A DNA stretch of 64,000 nt, from positions 71,530,192 through 71,594,191 of the forward strand of contig CM046444.1 of NCBI GenBank assembly GCA_025506515.1. The letters run 5' to 3'. Positions 1 to 9,628 of this stretch are shown piece after piece (position 1 is the first letter of the stretch; each line of letters opens with the position of its first letter). Source of the stretch: Flaveria trinervia (taxonomy: Eukaryota > Streptophyta > Magnoliopsida > Asterales > Asteraceae). The notes under the pieces are model-generated. The model worked only from the letters and a program-made list of their open reading frames with translations, was not told where the DNA came from and searched no databases. The position numbers and the translations under genes are program-made.

Positions 1-309
1 TCTGGTGGGGTGGTGTGTATCATCTCCTAACCCAAGTACACGCTGAATGTCCTCAGGAGTGATCTCTATATCCATCCCAAGGATAGAACTCCTTATGCTG
101 TATGGCTCACGTGATCGATAAACCGATGCACCCTCCCAGAAGGCCTGTTGCATAGACCTATAAGGAGTGAATGGTGTAGATATCGCCTTATGGATCCTGG
201 ATCGCTTGAGGAAATCAATGATCCCTGTAAACTCGGCACCATTCCGAGTTGTAGAATCTAGGTGAGCACAGATGTTGTGCTTGGGGTTGATGGACCACTT
301 GACAGCCAT
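1..309 (-). CDS. Env-like (additional) ORF of element A1, N-terminal 103 codons, runs off the edge
   Basis: This minus-strand frame stays open from an ATG at 307-309 to the window edge and is too edge-bound for a simple ORF list. It starts M-A-V-K-W-S-I-N-P-K-H-N and ends near an I-T-P-E-D-I-Q stretch followed by an L-G-L-G-D-D run. The same landmarks, in the same order and spacing, open the extra ORFs of elements B (20088), D (41063) and F (63687): P-[KR/Q]-H-N near residue 10, an F-W or F-stop pair near residue 65, and [IS]-T-[PE]-E before an L-[GH]-[LF]-x-D-D run. It lies downstream of A1 RNase H on the same strand, so I assign it to A1. No signal peptide or membrane segment is visible. 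Function is unknown; Sirevirus literature calls such ORFs env-like. It is the only env-like segment here without a break. Confidence 0.7.
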   Translation of the reverse strand, partial: MAVKWSINPKHNICAHLDSTTRNGAEFTGIIDFLKRSRIHKAISTPFTPYRSMQQAFWEGASVYRSREPYSIRSSILGMDIEITPEDIQRVLGLGDDTHHPTR

Positions 310-394
310 CAATCTGTAGCACCAGACACATAAACATTAGGTAACCACACAACAAATCAGTTCTAATTAACTTGGTTGAATTCATTCTGGTTCA

Positions 395-640
395 TTCATG
401 CGATTGAACCATGCCACTTTGTTTAGTCGGTTGTCATGGCATGCGACTGGATTCAGTCGGGTGACTGAGCAGGTGACTGAGTTCAATCGGTTGATTGAGC
501 CTACGATTGGTTCAGTCGGCCGACTGAGCTTATTCGTATGATCCATTCGACTGATTGAGCCATTCGACTAGCTCAATCGTGCGATTGGAGTTCATCCTGG
601 TGTCTAGTCGCATGACCCACTGTTCGGTCGACTGAGATTC
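395..640. repeat. Palindromic motif array, A family, proximal
   Basis: Many degenerate copies of a near-palindrome of the form TCAGTCGNNCGACTGA, or half of it, lie every 20-30 bases. The same core fills the A LTRs and A leaders. It lies between the putative internal TATA box and the env-like ATG. Confidence 0.6.
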
Positions 641-696
641 ATTTTTAACCATTCTTGAAACTAAACTTCGTGTAATGGTTCTTTAGACTCGCATTG

Positions 697-728
697 AATA
701 ACCTAATAACCTAATAACCTAATAACCT
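697..728. repeat. Octanucleotide microsatellite (AATAACCT)4
   Basis: Four perfect tandem copies of AATAACCT are followed by a partial copy. No function is suggested. Confidence 0.9.
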
Positions 729-997
729 TTATTTTAGCATTTTACTTGGTTTAGTTAGGTTATTAGTCCGTTTAGAATGTCGGGTCTTGTTAGGGCCAAA
801 TTCTTGAATTTTCAGTCTAATCGAGGGAATTTTTGGCATAATCACACCGCATTTTACCTGTAAAATCAACAAGGAAGGTCAGAATATGCAAATAAGCAAG
901 CAATTTGGGTCAGATGAAAATTTAGCAGAGTAACGGTAGGCTGTGCGATATGAGGGCGATTAGGGGGTGATGAGTTGAATGCGATCGACTGTGGCCC

Positions 998-1005
998 TAT
1001 TTATA
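998..1005 (-). promoter_or_regulatory. Putative internal TATA box of A1 spacer
   Basis: The minus strand reads TATAAATA followed by GGGCC. A palindrome array (1012-1225) lies directly upstream, as in the A LTRs, where an array precedes the TATA-like box at 9153-9160 (A1) or 39830-39837 (A2). A transcript from here would start about 660 bases before the env-like ATG. Confidence 0.4.
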
Positions 1006-1011
1006 CAGAAT

Positions 1012-1225
1012 CTGAGTTCAATCGGCTGACTGGACCCACTCATTCGAGCGAATGGACCTCAATCGTGCAATTGGCTCATTCGCACATTTCCATTCGGTCT
1101 AATGGCTCTTTCTGATAAGCCATTCGGGTGAATGGTTCATACTCATGTGTCATTCGGCTGTTTAGTGCATGAGTATGGTCCATTCGTATGGTTGATCCAT
1201 ACTCATGGTCCAGTCGTGCGATTGG
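1012..1225. repeat. Palindromic motif array, A family, distal
   Basis: Repeated near-palindromes of the CATTCGNNCGAATGG and CAATCGTGCAATTGG type, related to the core in the A LTRs, cluster just upstream (minus strand) of the TATA box at 998-1005. Confidence 0.55.
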
Positions 1226-2026
1226 ATTATACTCATGATTTTGACTTTATGACTATTTCTCACTGAAACCCTTTTTAACATTTGATTAAACTTTATGAAC
1301 ATTTGATCATCTCATACATAATCATTTTAACTTGAAAAACTTTTGACCACCTCAGATGTGATCCTTTTTTAACAGTTTGTCAACTCAGACGTGACTGATT
1401 TCGCCTTTTGAAAACACATGTGGTCACCTTAGACGTGACCCTTTCAGATGATTAAATCCCCTATGAATTCCATGACGTAGTCCGATATCAAACAAATTGA
1501 ATTGACTAAATTTAAACAAAGTAAAAGACTTAACCTTAATTCAAAACTAAAATTTTTTTTGACTTTTTGTGTGAGGTGTAAATCCTAAGATAGAATCTAA
1601 TAGATTCGTTTCCGGAATAGGCAGCTTCAACTTATTTTGACCATAACCGGACCAATTCAATTTGGAATCATACAGGCAAGTCAAATCATTTAGGACAAGT
1701 TATCAACACCTTTTGATGCTCAATTCTTGTTTTTCATCTAGAGTCGTTAGCAAGTTTAGGAAATCATACTAGTACTATTAGATCCCACCTTGATTTGGCC
1801 TTTCAAGAGTTGCAGCCACGATGATTGTCAGTATATTGGTCCTCTTAAATTCATACACAGACTTTGGACACAGATTGGTGATAGTTTAAGGTTTGATTAT
1901 TTCAACAAGCATTTGTGGATTCCACACTTATATGGTAATCAACCTTCCTCATGAGATTTTTGAGCGGTCTCAGGGTAGTTTTCAAGAAAAACTACTCTTA
2001 GAACTTTTAGAGAGAAGCCAAGTCTC

Positions 2027-2130
2027 AGGTCAGTGCCACCGCATAGCAGAGAGGCGGCAAAGGACATTGAAGTCTACAATATATAGGTTATGCTTATCCT
2101 TAGGTCAGTGCCACCGCACAGCAGAGAGGC
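2027..2130. repeat. 29-bp direct repeat pair
   Basis: Copies at 2027-2055 and 2102-2130 start AGGTCAGTGCCACCGCA and end GCAGAGAGGC, with a single T/C difference. They are unrelated to the palindrome arrays; the origin is unknown. Confidence 0.85.
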
Positions 2131-2846
2131 ACATAACCAATCTTCTTGTATGAGCAATTTTAATCATTTTGCACAGTTCTCACCAATAACACAAGTTATT
2201 AGTTTGATTGCTTTTGCTCATATTTTGGTCTTTTGCACACATTTGTGGCATTTATTTTGCTCGTCACCCCTTATTGGAATTTGTTGATTGTGTTAACCAG
2301 GGATAAGATGTTAACCCACAACTTGTTGAACAACTTAGTTGATTCTTGAGATCACCAATAAGGTCTAATTGTCTATTGTCTTGAATCTATTGACATATCA
2401 TCTGTGGTCTAACAAGCTCTAGGTCTACTTTCTTTGTGTTACCTTAGTAGTAGCTAGTTTTACTATCATTTTTCCTTTTATATTGCTCAGACTACACGGA
2501 CTTATACTTTGAACTTCGTATCTTATTTTATTTAATCTTTTAGAGTCCCAAGTGATTTGTACCTGTGTACTATCATTTCCAAAGTCATTGAATCGGTATC
2601 ACAGATACGATCTACTTTCTATCAGCTAGCCTCTCCTTCTCCCTTGTTTTTTTACTAACTGACCTATTCTCCCCCGAAAATTCAAAAATTGTAACCAATT
2701 TACGCTTTTTAGGATTTTACTAGGCGACCGAATAACATTAATTTAATTAAGCTACTGAAACAAAATAGAATTAAAATTAAAATAAAAATGGACAATAAGC
2801 ATCGGACTACATATGGTCATCATCAGGAATTACATCACTTTTCTTT

Positions 2847-3617
2847 TTAACGACGTTGACCTCTAACAGATATAAAAAACCGTGGTTTGTCAAAAGCCTT
2901 TGTATAGAGGTCAGCGCATTGAAAATCAATATTTATTTTAATAACATCGATTATGTTCTTTTCAAAGCAATCACGTATAAAGTGATATTTTATGCTGATG
3001 TGTTTGGTCTTAGGATGTTGGACTGGATTTTTTGTTACTGCAATTGCAGCAGAGTTATCAACAAAAATCGAAGCAGAAGAGAATTTCAAACCGTAGTCAT
3101 GCATTTGCTGTTGAATCCATATGATTTGTGAACAACAACTTGCAGCAACAACATATTTGGCTTCACAGGTTGACAAGACAACCAAGGTCTGCTTCTTACA
3201 CTGCCAGGTCACTAATCTCCTCCCAAAGAATTGATAACCCGCTGATGTAGACTTGTAATTCATCTTGAAGCCACCGTAATCCAAGTCACTATACAATGTC
3301 AGCTCGAAGTCATTGTCATGAGGATACCACAATCCCAGTGTTGGAGTACCCTTCAGATAACGAAAGATCCATTTGACCCCTATCAGATGGTTAACTTTTG
3401 GCTTTGCCTGATATCTTGAACATAAACATGTCACGTACATGATTTTAGGTCTTGAGGCAGTGAGGTACATGAGAGATCCAATCATACCTCGGAACATGGT
3501 GGCATCAACCAGATCACCATTCTCGTTCGGTGCTACATCATGGTTTGTAGCAAGTGGAGTCCCAGCTGCGAAAGCATTCTCCATGTCAAACCGACTGAGG
3601 ATATCTCCTACATACAT
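2847..3617 (-). pseudogene. A1 RT C-terminus and RNase H
   Basis: The 256-residue frame begins at the RT/connection region and includes the copia landmark G-S-L-M-Y-L-T-A-S-R-P near residues 46-56. The RNase H part follows with acidic positions in Y-S-D-L-D-Y-G-G, S-T-C-E-A-K-Y and V-D-N-S-A-A, then the N-P-V-Q-H-P-K-T-K-H block and a closing T-K-A-F-D. In RNase H these acids bind the metal ions that degrade genomic RNA during reverse transcription. The frame itself is open, but it is separated from the RT frame upstream by a break near 3618-3646. Its last residues differ from relatives, so the terminal dozen codons may be frameshifted. Confidence 0.85.
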
Positions 3618-3646
3618 GGTATGATGTAGGAAAATCCCTTATGTGT

Positions 3647-4318
3647 CTAATCCACCTGTAACCTGAGAATGAATTTCATCTCTCCCATGGCACTCATCTC
3701 AAACTCAGCCTTCATTACTGCTTCAAACACTTTACATAGATCTTCGTTCTTTGAATCGAAGATCATGTCATCGACATAGATTTGGACAAGCAGTAATTCT
3801 CCATCCTTTTCTATTATGAATAGTGTAAAATCAATGACACCTCTGCGAAAACCGTGTTTCACAAGGTGAGTCGAGAGTTTCTCATACCTGGCCCTAGGAG
3901 CTTGATGAAGCCCATATAGAGCCTTGTCGAGTTTGTAAACTCTGTCACGATGATATGGATCCTCAAATCCCTCGTGTTGACTAGCGTACACTCTCTCTTT
4001 GATTTCACTATGAAGGAATGCACTCTTCACATCAAGTTGATAAACTTTAATCTTCACATATGATGCGTAGGCAAGGAAGATACGGATTGCTTCCATTCTT
4101 GCCACAGGTGCAAACACCTCATTGTAGTCAATGCCCTTGACTTGTCGAAATCCTTGGACAACAAGTCGAGCCTTGTTTCTGATGATCACGCCTTGATCAT
4201 CTTTCTTGCATTTTAAGACCCATTTTGTGCCAATGACCTTACCACCTTTAGGTCTATCCACCAGAGTCCATACACCTAACTTCTTAAAGTGAAGAAGTTC
4301 TTCTTGCATGACACTCAC
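3647..4318 (-). pseudogene. A1 reverse transcriptase core
   Basis: The 223-residue frame starts in the conserved block before the fingers (E-E-L-L-H-F-K-K-L, then W-T-L-V) and includes K-A-R-L-V-V-Q-G-F, Y-Q-L-D-V-K-S-A-F-L, Y-K-L-D-K-A-L-Y-G-L and the catalytic Y-V-D-D at 3767-3778. RT copies the element RNA into DNA. The DVKSAF aspartate and both YVDD aspartates are present, so the active site looks intact. The frame ends at a stop just after the L-R-L-Q region, where relatives read on into RNase H. Upstream, 4319-4940 is the variable linker to integrase, with several stops. Confidence 0.9.
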
Positions 4319-4940
4319 CCATGCCTCATCATTTAGGGCTTCACTAATATACTTTGGCTCGAACTAAGACACAAAGCAACGATATGCACCATCATGAAGA
4401 TAGCCCTTTTCCATCACCGAGGCATAATCAGCTGAACACAACTGATTTCTGGTCTGAACTCCTGATCTAACATCTCCAATGATATTATCCAAAGGATGAT
4501 ACACATTTAGTCGTGAATCTTGAGTGGTTGGAACAGCTACCTCAGAATGAAGATTATGAACATTCGATTCAGTATCTGAGGCAGTAGGAGTCTGAGGTTC
4601 TGAAGATGTAAAGGCATCAATGTCAGATGCTTGTGGACTTTTTGTAGGAGGAACCTATTGCTCCCGGTTGTTCTGATCAGACTCCATAGCTTCTTCATCA
4701 GAGGAAGAGTCACTATCTTCAAGTGCTCCCCTTGAGTTGTTAGATGAATCGCCTTGTAGTCCAGATGAAGTAGATTCCTGAGCTAGTGTGTTTAGAACAT
4801 CTTTGTAGCTAAGTCATCTTCAGAAGTGGAGAGTGGTATGGTGAAGGACTTGAAGAATCCATCATAGTCAAAAAAGAAGGCGGGTCCTTTTCCAGTAGGT
4901 GGTGTGGTGTATCTTTGAACATCCACATTACACCACACTT

Positions 4941-5836
4941 CTACCTGACCCATTGAGTTGTTGTAAACCCTCTTGTTTGTATGTTGTATCCTAGAAAGAT
5001 ACCTTCATTAGCCTTCTCGGTGAATTTTCCCTCTTGAGTCTTCTTTAGTAGGGTGCACGGAGTGCCAAACAGCTCGAGATACTCTAGATTAGGTTTACGT
5101 CGTTGTAGTAGCTTGTACCACGTCTTTCCATGGCGTTTAACTACCAGACCTGATTTAGCGTATAACATGCATTTGCAACTGCTTCATTCTAGAATTGGAT
5201 AGGCAGTTTTGAGTCTGCTAGCATCATCTGTGCCGTCACTATGAAGCTGTGATTCTTCCATTCAGCAACGCCATTCATCTAAGGAGTGTAGGCAGAAGTG
5301 AACTGATGCACAATTCCATTTTCCTTGCTATAAGCCTCCTCCATTGATTCTTGAACTCGGTTCCATTCTCTGAGCGCACTTGACGTACCTTCAACATGTA
5401 CAGGGACTCCAGTGTAGTTACTAATTCCTTGAATGACTCAAATGTCTCTGATTTGGATTTCAAAAACATCAGCCAAGTGAATCTTGAGTAGTCATAAGTA
5501 AGCACATAGCAGTACAAGTCGCCTGCGATGCTTCTTGTACTGACTGGACCAAACAGATCCATGTGGAGAAGTTCAAGAGGAAGTTTGATAGAATGAACTT
5601 TCTTTTTCCTTATGAGACTTCTTCGTCTGTTTTCCCTTCTTGCACGCAACATAGAAATCCGGAAGTTGGAAGTTTTTAACGTTAACTCTCACTAGATCAT
5701 TCTGGATCAAGTGATTTATCTTCCTTGGATTAATGTGTCCCATTCTCCTATGCCAAGAGATGGATTCCTTCTCAGTAGCTTTTGACAAGAAGCACTGAAC
5801 TTCATGATCCGTTGTGGAGGCCTTTGATAGACCCAA
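4941..5836 (-). pseudogene. A1 pre-integrase zinc region and integrase
   Basis: Three overlapping frames make up this domain. The first (5573-5836) carries the W-H-R-R-M-G-H-I-N pre-integrase motif and a degenerate C-x-x-x-K-G-K-Q block. The second (5275-5652) holds the core, with H-M-D-L-F-G-P-V and R-S-E-N-G-T-E-F. The third (4941-5168) has the F-G-T-P and G-I-F-L-G-Y blocks of the C-terminal part. Copia integrases normally have Asp in R-S-D-N-G-T-E-F; here it is Glu, so one metal-binding residue of the D,D,E triad is altered. With the frameshifts this means an inactive integrase. Confidence 0.85.
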
Positions 5837-5869
5837 GACATAAAGGTCCTTATATCTTCAGGCATACAT

Positions 5870-6198
5870 TAATACTTGATCCTCCGGGATGACGTAGTCC
5901 TTTTTCAAGACATAGCACTTCTTGTTGTCAAACACTACCTTAAAGTCTTTATCATAAATTAGGAAACAGAAAGCAGGTTATTTTGAAGTTGTTGAACATA
6001 GTTTACCTTGTCAAACTTCACTTTTTGATTACCTACTTCCCCTTGAGCTGTGATGTACCCACCTTTGTTTCCAGCAAACGAAACATGACCTCCTTTTATC
6101 TATTTCACGTTTGATAAGAGATCCTTGTTCCCTGTCATGTGCCTGGATGCTCCGCTGTCTATAATCCACGTGTTAGTTTTAGCACTATATCGAACACC
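5870..6198 (-). pseudogene. A1 aspartic protease
   Basis: The minus strand encodes W-I-I-D-S-G-A-S-R-H-M-T-G, with the catalytic Asp-Ser-Gly at 6145-6159, then G-G-Y-I-T-A-Q-G and N-N-L-L-S-V-S blocks usual for a copia protease. The frame is interrupted by stops after the S-R-H-M-T-G region and again in the N-L-L-S-V-S region. The protease would cut the polyprotein in the particle. It begins directly after a CAG/GG acceptor-like site (6199-6200) instead of continuing from gag, which ends in a stop at 6221-6223. Confidence 0.8.
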
Positions 6199-6223
6199 CT
6201 GCACATTTAATTTGAAAACATTA
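6199..6223 (-). promoter_or_regulatory. Gag stop, branch-point-like and splice-acceptor-like cluster (A1)
   Basis: The gag frame ends W-V-P-N-L-N-stop (TAA at 6221-6223). The stop sits inside an ACTAAT branch-point-like sequence, followed by a T-rich stretch and GTGCAG/GG, after which protease coding starts. Elements B (16005-16029) and F (57515-57537) have the same arrangement. Confidence 0.5.
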
Positions 6224-8395
6224 GTTCAGGTTAGGGACCCAAGCCTTCACTGGCTTGGGTTTCCGAGAGGCATCACACATCATAAAGGTAACCCATTGAC
6301 CGTTCAAGGATGAGGGAAGTTCAGATGTCTTCTTGTTCTCTTTATCAGACAATGAGGTTGATTTCTCCTTCCATAAGTAAGCTTTGTGTAAGGCTGTTTG
6401 TGATAGACGGACGACTGGCTAATATGGTGAACTTTAGGTTCACTGTCTCTTTTAGGTGGCGTCACTGAGTTCCTCTTAAAATAGCTAGGTTTTTCTTCAG
6501 GGAGTTCAACTTTCCTCCTCGGTGTCTGATAGTAAGGACAATGAGACGCAATGTGTCCATACTCTCCACAACTATAGCAAGCTCCGCTTTCGACTTTACG
6601 ATTTAACTATTTTTATGGAGAAGTATGTGACACCCGGGTGGCCTTACTCTATTTGGGTTTTGACTCTGATTGTTTAGATGTTTTGTCTGGTTTAACAAAG
6701 TTAATTGCTTTAACAGTTTTAACATCTTTTTCTTTTCTATTTTCTAGACTTTGACATGATGCACATGATTGGTTAACATTACTGGTTTTTTAGGTTCAGA
6801 TTTGACAATGGTTGAACCAGACTTTATATTAACTTTTTCAAACTCTTTGTCCAGATTAATGCAAGGCATTTTACCTTTTGCCTTTGAAGTGGCCTCCTTT
6901 TGTTTAGTGCCAGATTCGTTTGATGAACATGTGGAATCTGGACCACTTACAAGACGAGTGGACACCACATAATCCTTGATTGGATTATCATTAATTGGTT
7001 TACATTTTGTGTTCATCAAGATCTCATGTGGTGGTGGAACCACTTTATAATTCAATCCCTCCCCGCTGTTTCTTTCTCTCACTAAGTTTTTGTTTTGATG
7101 AAGTAGGACTGCTAGTGGGTTTCTCCTGATGATTGAAGGAGGAGAAAGGATTCCCTTTGCCAGTCTTCTTTGGCTTCACGCACTCCCTTTTGAAGTGCCC
7201 TTTCTCTCCGCAGTTCAAGCAGGTTACCTTGGATTTATCAAAGCCAAAGGTAGTGTCCTTAGTCGCAATCAAATTTTGTCTGGTCTTTTTAACAAACTTC
7301 TTAGCTCTCCGAACTACACTAGGAAAGGCCCACATTATGTCCATCTGCTCCAGCTCTGTCTCATCCACCAGCTCATAATCCTCATCTGGCAGATGGCAGT
7401 TCCCAATCTTACCAACAATTAGTCCATCATAGGAGTGGACTACCACAGCTAAGGGATCCATGTGTTCTTTAGCTACCTCAACTGTCACATTACAAAAGTT
7501 CTCGGTCTTCAGCTTTGCTACATTTGCTTCAGGTACAATGTATTGGGTACGAGACGACCCTGACGTTTCTGACCCTGAAGTAGAGGCTGGTGAAGGACCA
7601 GACGAGCTTGATACAAAAGCTGTCTAAAGAGGTGCTCCGAATGTTTTGGCTTGAGGAGTGGCGTTGTACAGCGCTGGATTGTGATCATAAGAAGACTTTT
7701 GAGCTCTGTACTTCATCCTCATTTCTTCTTCTCTCAGTTTCAAAATGAAGTCATTGATATCTAACTTCGTTAGCATATCATTCTGTCTGAGATTGGAGAC
7801 AAATGACACCCATTTCTCCGGCAGCCCGTCAGCAAAGTTGGACACTTTGTCCTCCATTGACGTCGATACTCCATGAGTGTGCATCTCACTCATCAAGTGG
7901 TAGAACCTATCAATCACGTCATCTAGGCTTTCTTTTCCATCGAGGAGAAGTTGTCAAACTCCTTCTTTAAAGCCTTAGCCTTTATGGCCTTCAATGATGC
8001 ATTTCCGTCATACCTTTTCTCCAATGCATCCCATATCTTCTTGTTTGAGTATATTCTGAGAATTGATGGAAAATGTCCTTCGGATTAACTGTGTAAGCAA
8101 AGCATAAACCTTCTTTTCTGCATTGTATTTCACATTTTGTCCGTCAGTCATGCCACCAAGTGTGAGTTTGACACCATCTGCTCCTATAGGCATGCTGTAC
8201 CCCATCTCTATAGACTCCCACAGATTGGGATCTACTCCATTTATGTAGATCTCAAAACATTGTTTCCATTGTGGATATTCGTCTAATGTGATCAGCTTTG
8301 GGGGCTTGTTGTGACTCCTCACTTCATTCTCCAGTAGCAGTAGGTTGTATATGTGAGTCTCTCCCTTGTGTGAATGCTGAATATTGGTCTTCCAT
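6221..8395 (-). pseudogene. A1 gag (capsid/nucleocapsid) with two CCHC zinc knuckles
   Basis: The ATG at 8393-8395 opens gag 492 bases after the LTR, but the frame breaks within about 25 codons. The capsid-like part (8322-7624) carries P-P-K-L-I-T-L-D-E-Y-P-Q-W-K and a UBN2-like H-L-M-S-E-M-H-T-H-G stretch. A zinc knuckle CLNCGEKGHFKREC (CX2CX4HX4C) lies at 7180-7221, and a second, CYSCGEYGHIASHC, at 6538-6579. Gag would form the particle and bind RNA. Compared with A2, A1 lacks roughly 0.5 kb between the knuckles, including an acidic and coiled-coil section. At least four frame breaks are present. Confidence 0.85.
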
Positions 8396-8887
8396 TGTAA
8401 TAAACTTTAACTTTAAACCAAACTTTTGTTTTTGTGCGAATGAAGGTGTGCGATAGGGCTATTCGGGCGATTGAACAATGCGAATGGTTCAGTCGTGTGA
8501 CTGAACTAATGCGGATGACTCAGTCGGCCGAATGAACTAATGCAGTTGAAAAATGCGAATAGTCTTCTCAGTCAGACGAATGGAATTGCGACTGAGTCCA
8601 ATCGTGCGTATGGGAAATGCGTATGAACTTAGTCGGGCGATTGAGTCAATCGTGCGACTGGGCCTGCTGGATTTCGAAAATTCATAGGTTAAGGTGATTT
8701 AACGCAAAAACAAGAATTTCGGCTAACCCTAATTGCCGTATGCCGGAAAAAACTTAACTTTACGATCAGGAGACGTCTAAAACCTGATTTGGCACAAAAG
8801 ATTGGGTTTTTTGAGAGTAAAAACACAAATTTTATATCAAAATGATTGAATCACACGTAAATCTAGAGCCAAAGCTCTGATACCACT
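8396..8887 (-). other. A1 leader with palindrome array and primer site
   Basis: This is noncoding sequence between LTR and gag. Near-palindromes of the TCAGTCG/CGACTGA kind crowd 8455-8668. The end next to the LTR carries the primer binding site. Confidence 0.75.
8874..8885 (-). other. Primer binding site of A1
   Basis: The minus strand reads TGGTATCAGAGC, complementary to the 3' end of plant initiator tRNA-Met, two bases inside the LTR edge. It primes minus-strand DNA synthesis. Confidence 0.93.
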
Positions 8888-9628
8888 TGTTAGGGATCGT
8901 GTACTGGACGAATACTAACAGATTTATACGTGTACCAAATCAAATAGTGTGGAATCCTATTTGATTGGCGATCCAATCAGTGAAAACGCATGTAGAATCA
9001 ATTAAAGATTGAAACTAAACGTTAAGAACGATTAGCAATCGATCTACTGTGATCTTTGAAGTTGGAACAGGTTACTAGAGGTCTCTGGACGGCTAGGGTA
9101 TGTTTGGGTATCAAAATATTCGAAGTGTCTCGTTTTTCCATGATTTAAGTGGTATTTATTGGTTAAGGTTTCTTAATCGTGCGACTAGACCATTTGCATG
9201 GTTCAGTCGTGCGATTGAGTCATGCGGTTGATCCATTCGCATGACTGAGTGTTCAGTCGTGCGACAGAGTCAATCTAATGTTTCAATCATGCGACTGATC
9301 CAGTCTCCTGGTTCATTTGTACGACTGGTTCATTAGCATGAAGTTGCTCATGCATATGGTCCATTAGCATGGGCCAATCGCATGAGACTTCACATGATTA
9401 AGTTTGAATATGTTTCATAGTCATTAATTGATTTAGATATTATTCAAACAACCAAAACCTATATAGTCAAGTCAATAAGCGTTATCACATACCAACTAAT
9501 GAAATATTCAACATTATATAAGCACAACCATATATTGTATTTCATTATGTACCCGTACAATTACATATGTGTAAGACAAAAAAAACATATTACATTAAGA
9601 TCAGAAACTAGGTGCACATGTATCTACA
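8888..9628 (-). repeat. 5' LTR of A1 (741 bp)
   Basis: The plus strand reads TGTTAGGGATCG at the left edge and ends CTACA at 9628. Edges were set by alignment with the A2 LTR (39565-40300) and by the PBS. On the minus strand it holds a palindrome array (about 9385-9176) and then a TATA-like AATAAATA at 9153-9160. Confidence 0.88.

Larger units (their letters stand above)
310..2846 (-). other. A1 spacer between RNase H and env-like ORF (no gene)
   Basis: No credible reading frame occurs in this 2.5 kb. It holds, in minus-strand order, a purine tract near 2668-2676, a 29-bp direct repeat pair near 2027-2130, an array of short palindromes at 1012-1225, a TATA box at 998-1005, a (AATAACCT)4 run, and a second palindrome array at 395-640 just upstream of the env-like ATG. 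The palindrome-TATA-palindrome-ATG order mirrors the A-family LTR plus leader (9385 down to 8395). I infer a promoter region for the env-like ORF. Confidence 0.55.
1..9628 (-). mobile_element. Element A1: Sirevirus-like Ty1/copia retrotransposon, left end outside window
   Basis: Read on the minus strand, the order is 5' LTR (8888-9628), tRNA-Met primer site, leader, gag, protease, integrase, RT, RNase H, a 2.5 kb spacer and the start of an env-like ORF. Its 3' LTR must lie left of base 1. Integrase before RT places it in Ty1/copia; the extra ORF after RNase H is typical of the Sirevirus genus. The right edge cuts into the env-like ORF of element C, so A1 inserted into C. Gag and pol are broken by many frameshifts and stops, so it is not autonomous. 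Confidence 0.85.

Noticed and set aside
777..830. TGTTAGGG near 778 as the left LTR start of A1
   Set aside because: The sequence after the first eight bases does not follow the A LTR, there is no PPT beside it, and the env-like ORF at 1-309 shows the element continues leftwards.
7129..7422. Plus-strand ORFs over the A1 zinc-knuckle region
   Set aside because: Antisense shadows of gag, with no known domain.
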